DNA of 64,000 bases, from NCBI RefSeq assembly GCF_902506655.1, contig NZ_LR734808.1, positions 1,240,001 through 1,304,000 of the forward strand, in the 5' to 3' direction. Within the stretch, counting starts at the first letter, position 1. Every line of letters begins with the position of its first letter. The stretch comes from Marinoscillum sp. 108. GTDB taxonomy: Bacteria > Bacteroidota > Bacteroidia > Cytophagales > Cyclobacteriaceae. Positions 63,205-64,000 of the stretch are shown piece after piece. The notes under the pieces were generated by a model. That model ran no database searches. It was given only the letters and a program-made list of their open reading frames with translations, and was not told the origin of the DNA. A program made the translations under genes and the position numbers.

Positions 63205-64000
63205 TCTCCCGACTCCTCCATTGGCTCCTGCTGGCTCAGGTGAAACCTCTTTACCTTACTCTTAAGCACCTCCACGATCTCAGACACTTCCTGTGTGCGC
63301 TGAGTATACTCAGACATGCCCGCTGAAAGCTGGGATGAGGAGCTCGCTACCTCCTCAGTGCCTGCAGCCGTCTCCTCTGCGATCACTACCACACTTTCCA
63401 TCAGGCCTACTACCTTTTTGAGGTGATCGCTCTGTTGACTGGTAGCTTTCACTATTTCCTCTGACATAGAGAGCGTCTGCGCGTATGAAGTAGCCAACTC
63501 ATCAAATGAGGCAGACGCATCTCTGGAAGCTTCCTCGCCCCCTTTGATACTGGCGCTCATTTCCCCAATCAGCTTGGCCGTACCACCGATGGCACCTTGT
63601 ATTTCTACCACCATCACTTCTATCTCTTTGGCAGACTTGCCTGAGTCTTCTGCCAGTTTTCTTATTTCCTCAGCCACCACAGCAAACCCCTTACCGGCAT
63701 CTCCGGCTTTTGCAGCCTCAATGGCCGCATTCAGTGCGAGCAGGTTGGTCTGATGTGCCACATCTTTGATGATGTTCAGAACCCTAGAGATTTCTCCCGA
63801 CCTGTTAGATAAGATATTGATTGACTCATTGGTGTCTTTGGAGGTGGCAATGATGTCCTTCATACTATGATCCACTTTCTCAATGAGCTTCTTTCCCGTG
63901 TCACTCTTCTCCACTCCCCTCAAGGCACCCTGATTAATGGTGTCTGCCTGCTGACTTACATTATTTGAAAACGCTAAAATTCCCTCAATGAGCTTGGAAG
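63201..64000 (-). CDS. Methyl-accepting chemotaxis protein-like, 3' part
   Basis: The frame stays open to the right edge; about 265 C-terminal residues are visible. The conserved signalling hairpin is clear: [20 protein letters not shown], then [20 protein letters not shown], followed by long heptad helices with Ala/Gln/Ser patterns and the [20 protein letters not shown] segment. Sensor and TM parts lie outside the window. The end (QEPMEESGD) has no NWETF-type pentapeptide for CheR/CheB binding. Whether it serves taxis or another Che-like pathway cannot be told here. Confidence 0.9.
   Translation of the reverse strand, partial: SKLIEGILAFSNNVSQQADTINQGALRGVEKSDTGKKLIEKVDHSMKDIIATSKDTNESINILSNRSGEISRVLNIIKDVAHQTNLLALNAAIEAAKAGDAGKGFAVVAEEIRKLAEDSGKSAKEIEVMVVEIQGAIGGTAKLIGEMSASIKGGEEASRDASASFDELATSYAQTLSMSEEIVKATSQQSDHLKKVVGLMESVVVIAEETAAGTEEVASSSSQLSAGMSEYTQRTQEVSEIVEVLKSKVKRFHLSQQEPMEESGD

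Noticed and set aside
1-64000. CRISPR arrays, insertion sequences, prophage, integrative elements, toxin-antitoxin or defence islands
   Set aside because: No repeat-spacer arrays, transposase, integrase or phage genes were seen, and gene content is uniformly chromosomal for Bacteroidota.

Overview
The window is chromosomal DNA from a member of the Bacteroidota, most likely a free-living Cytophagales-type bacterium. This is inferred from the gene families (DUF3127, DUF2452, DUF2911, SprB-type repeats, SiaB/SiaC, TolB-propeller amidohydrolase, single-chain PurL), from -33/-7 promoters of the form TTG-N17..23-TAnnTTTG (clearest in front of the tRNA-Gln), and from weak Shine-Dalgarno sequences. 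No phage, insertion sequence, CRISPR array or other clear mobile DNA was seen. Genes are tightly packed on both strands, with several convergent pairs that overlap by a few bases.

Layout. 1-564: 5' part of a GH15 glycoside hydrolase, running off the left edge. 953-5962: K+ channel and lipoprotein, convergent with a Na+/H+ antiporter-GPP34 pair, then a PBP4-type carboxypeptidase. 5956-11801: MFP-RND-TolC efflux operon. 11948-18900: cytosolic MsrB, L-2-hydroxyglutarate dehydrogenase, an M16 protease pair (one active, one inactive), an exported MsrB, a YheT-type hydrolase and a SprB-repeat/cytochrome lipoprotein. 18981-21371: small conserved proteins of unknown function. 21575-28897: a large signalling hub with a SiaA-like PP2C phosphatase, a histidine kinase, a receiver fused to a degenerate PP2C domain, a small Cys-containing protein, and a divergent siaB-siaC-membrane coiled-coil operon. 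29035-33918: sodium/solute symporter, DUF4442 protein, YihY/BrkB membrane protein and metallophosphoesterase. 33954-40572: TetR-TolC-MFP-RND efflux operon with a perfect 28-bp palindrome just upstream of the regulator. 40717-49173: housekeeping genes (alpha/beta hydrolase, purL, tRNA-Gln, prs, L25, pth, thiamine-binding protein, flavoprotein). 49244-55728: GH51 arabinofuranosidase, a flavodoxin-fold protein, an ECF sigma factor with a His-rich membrane partner, and a TolB-amidohydrolase fusion. 56101-62933: four-gene phosphorelay (seven-PAS kinase, membrane kinase, Rcp1-like receiver, REC-PAS-HisKA_3 kinase). 62992-64000: S4-domain protein and the 3' part of a chemoreceptor-like protein.

The most distinctive region is 21575-28897. 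In Pseudomonas, SiaA (PP2C) and SiaB (kinase) set the phosphorylation state of SiaC, which controls a diguanylate cyclase. Here the A, B and C parts are present, but no GGDEF gene is seen in the window. Instead there is a two-component pair whose response regulator carries a PP2C-like domain that has lost most of its metal-binding aspartates. The downstream output is unknown.
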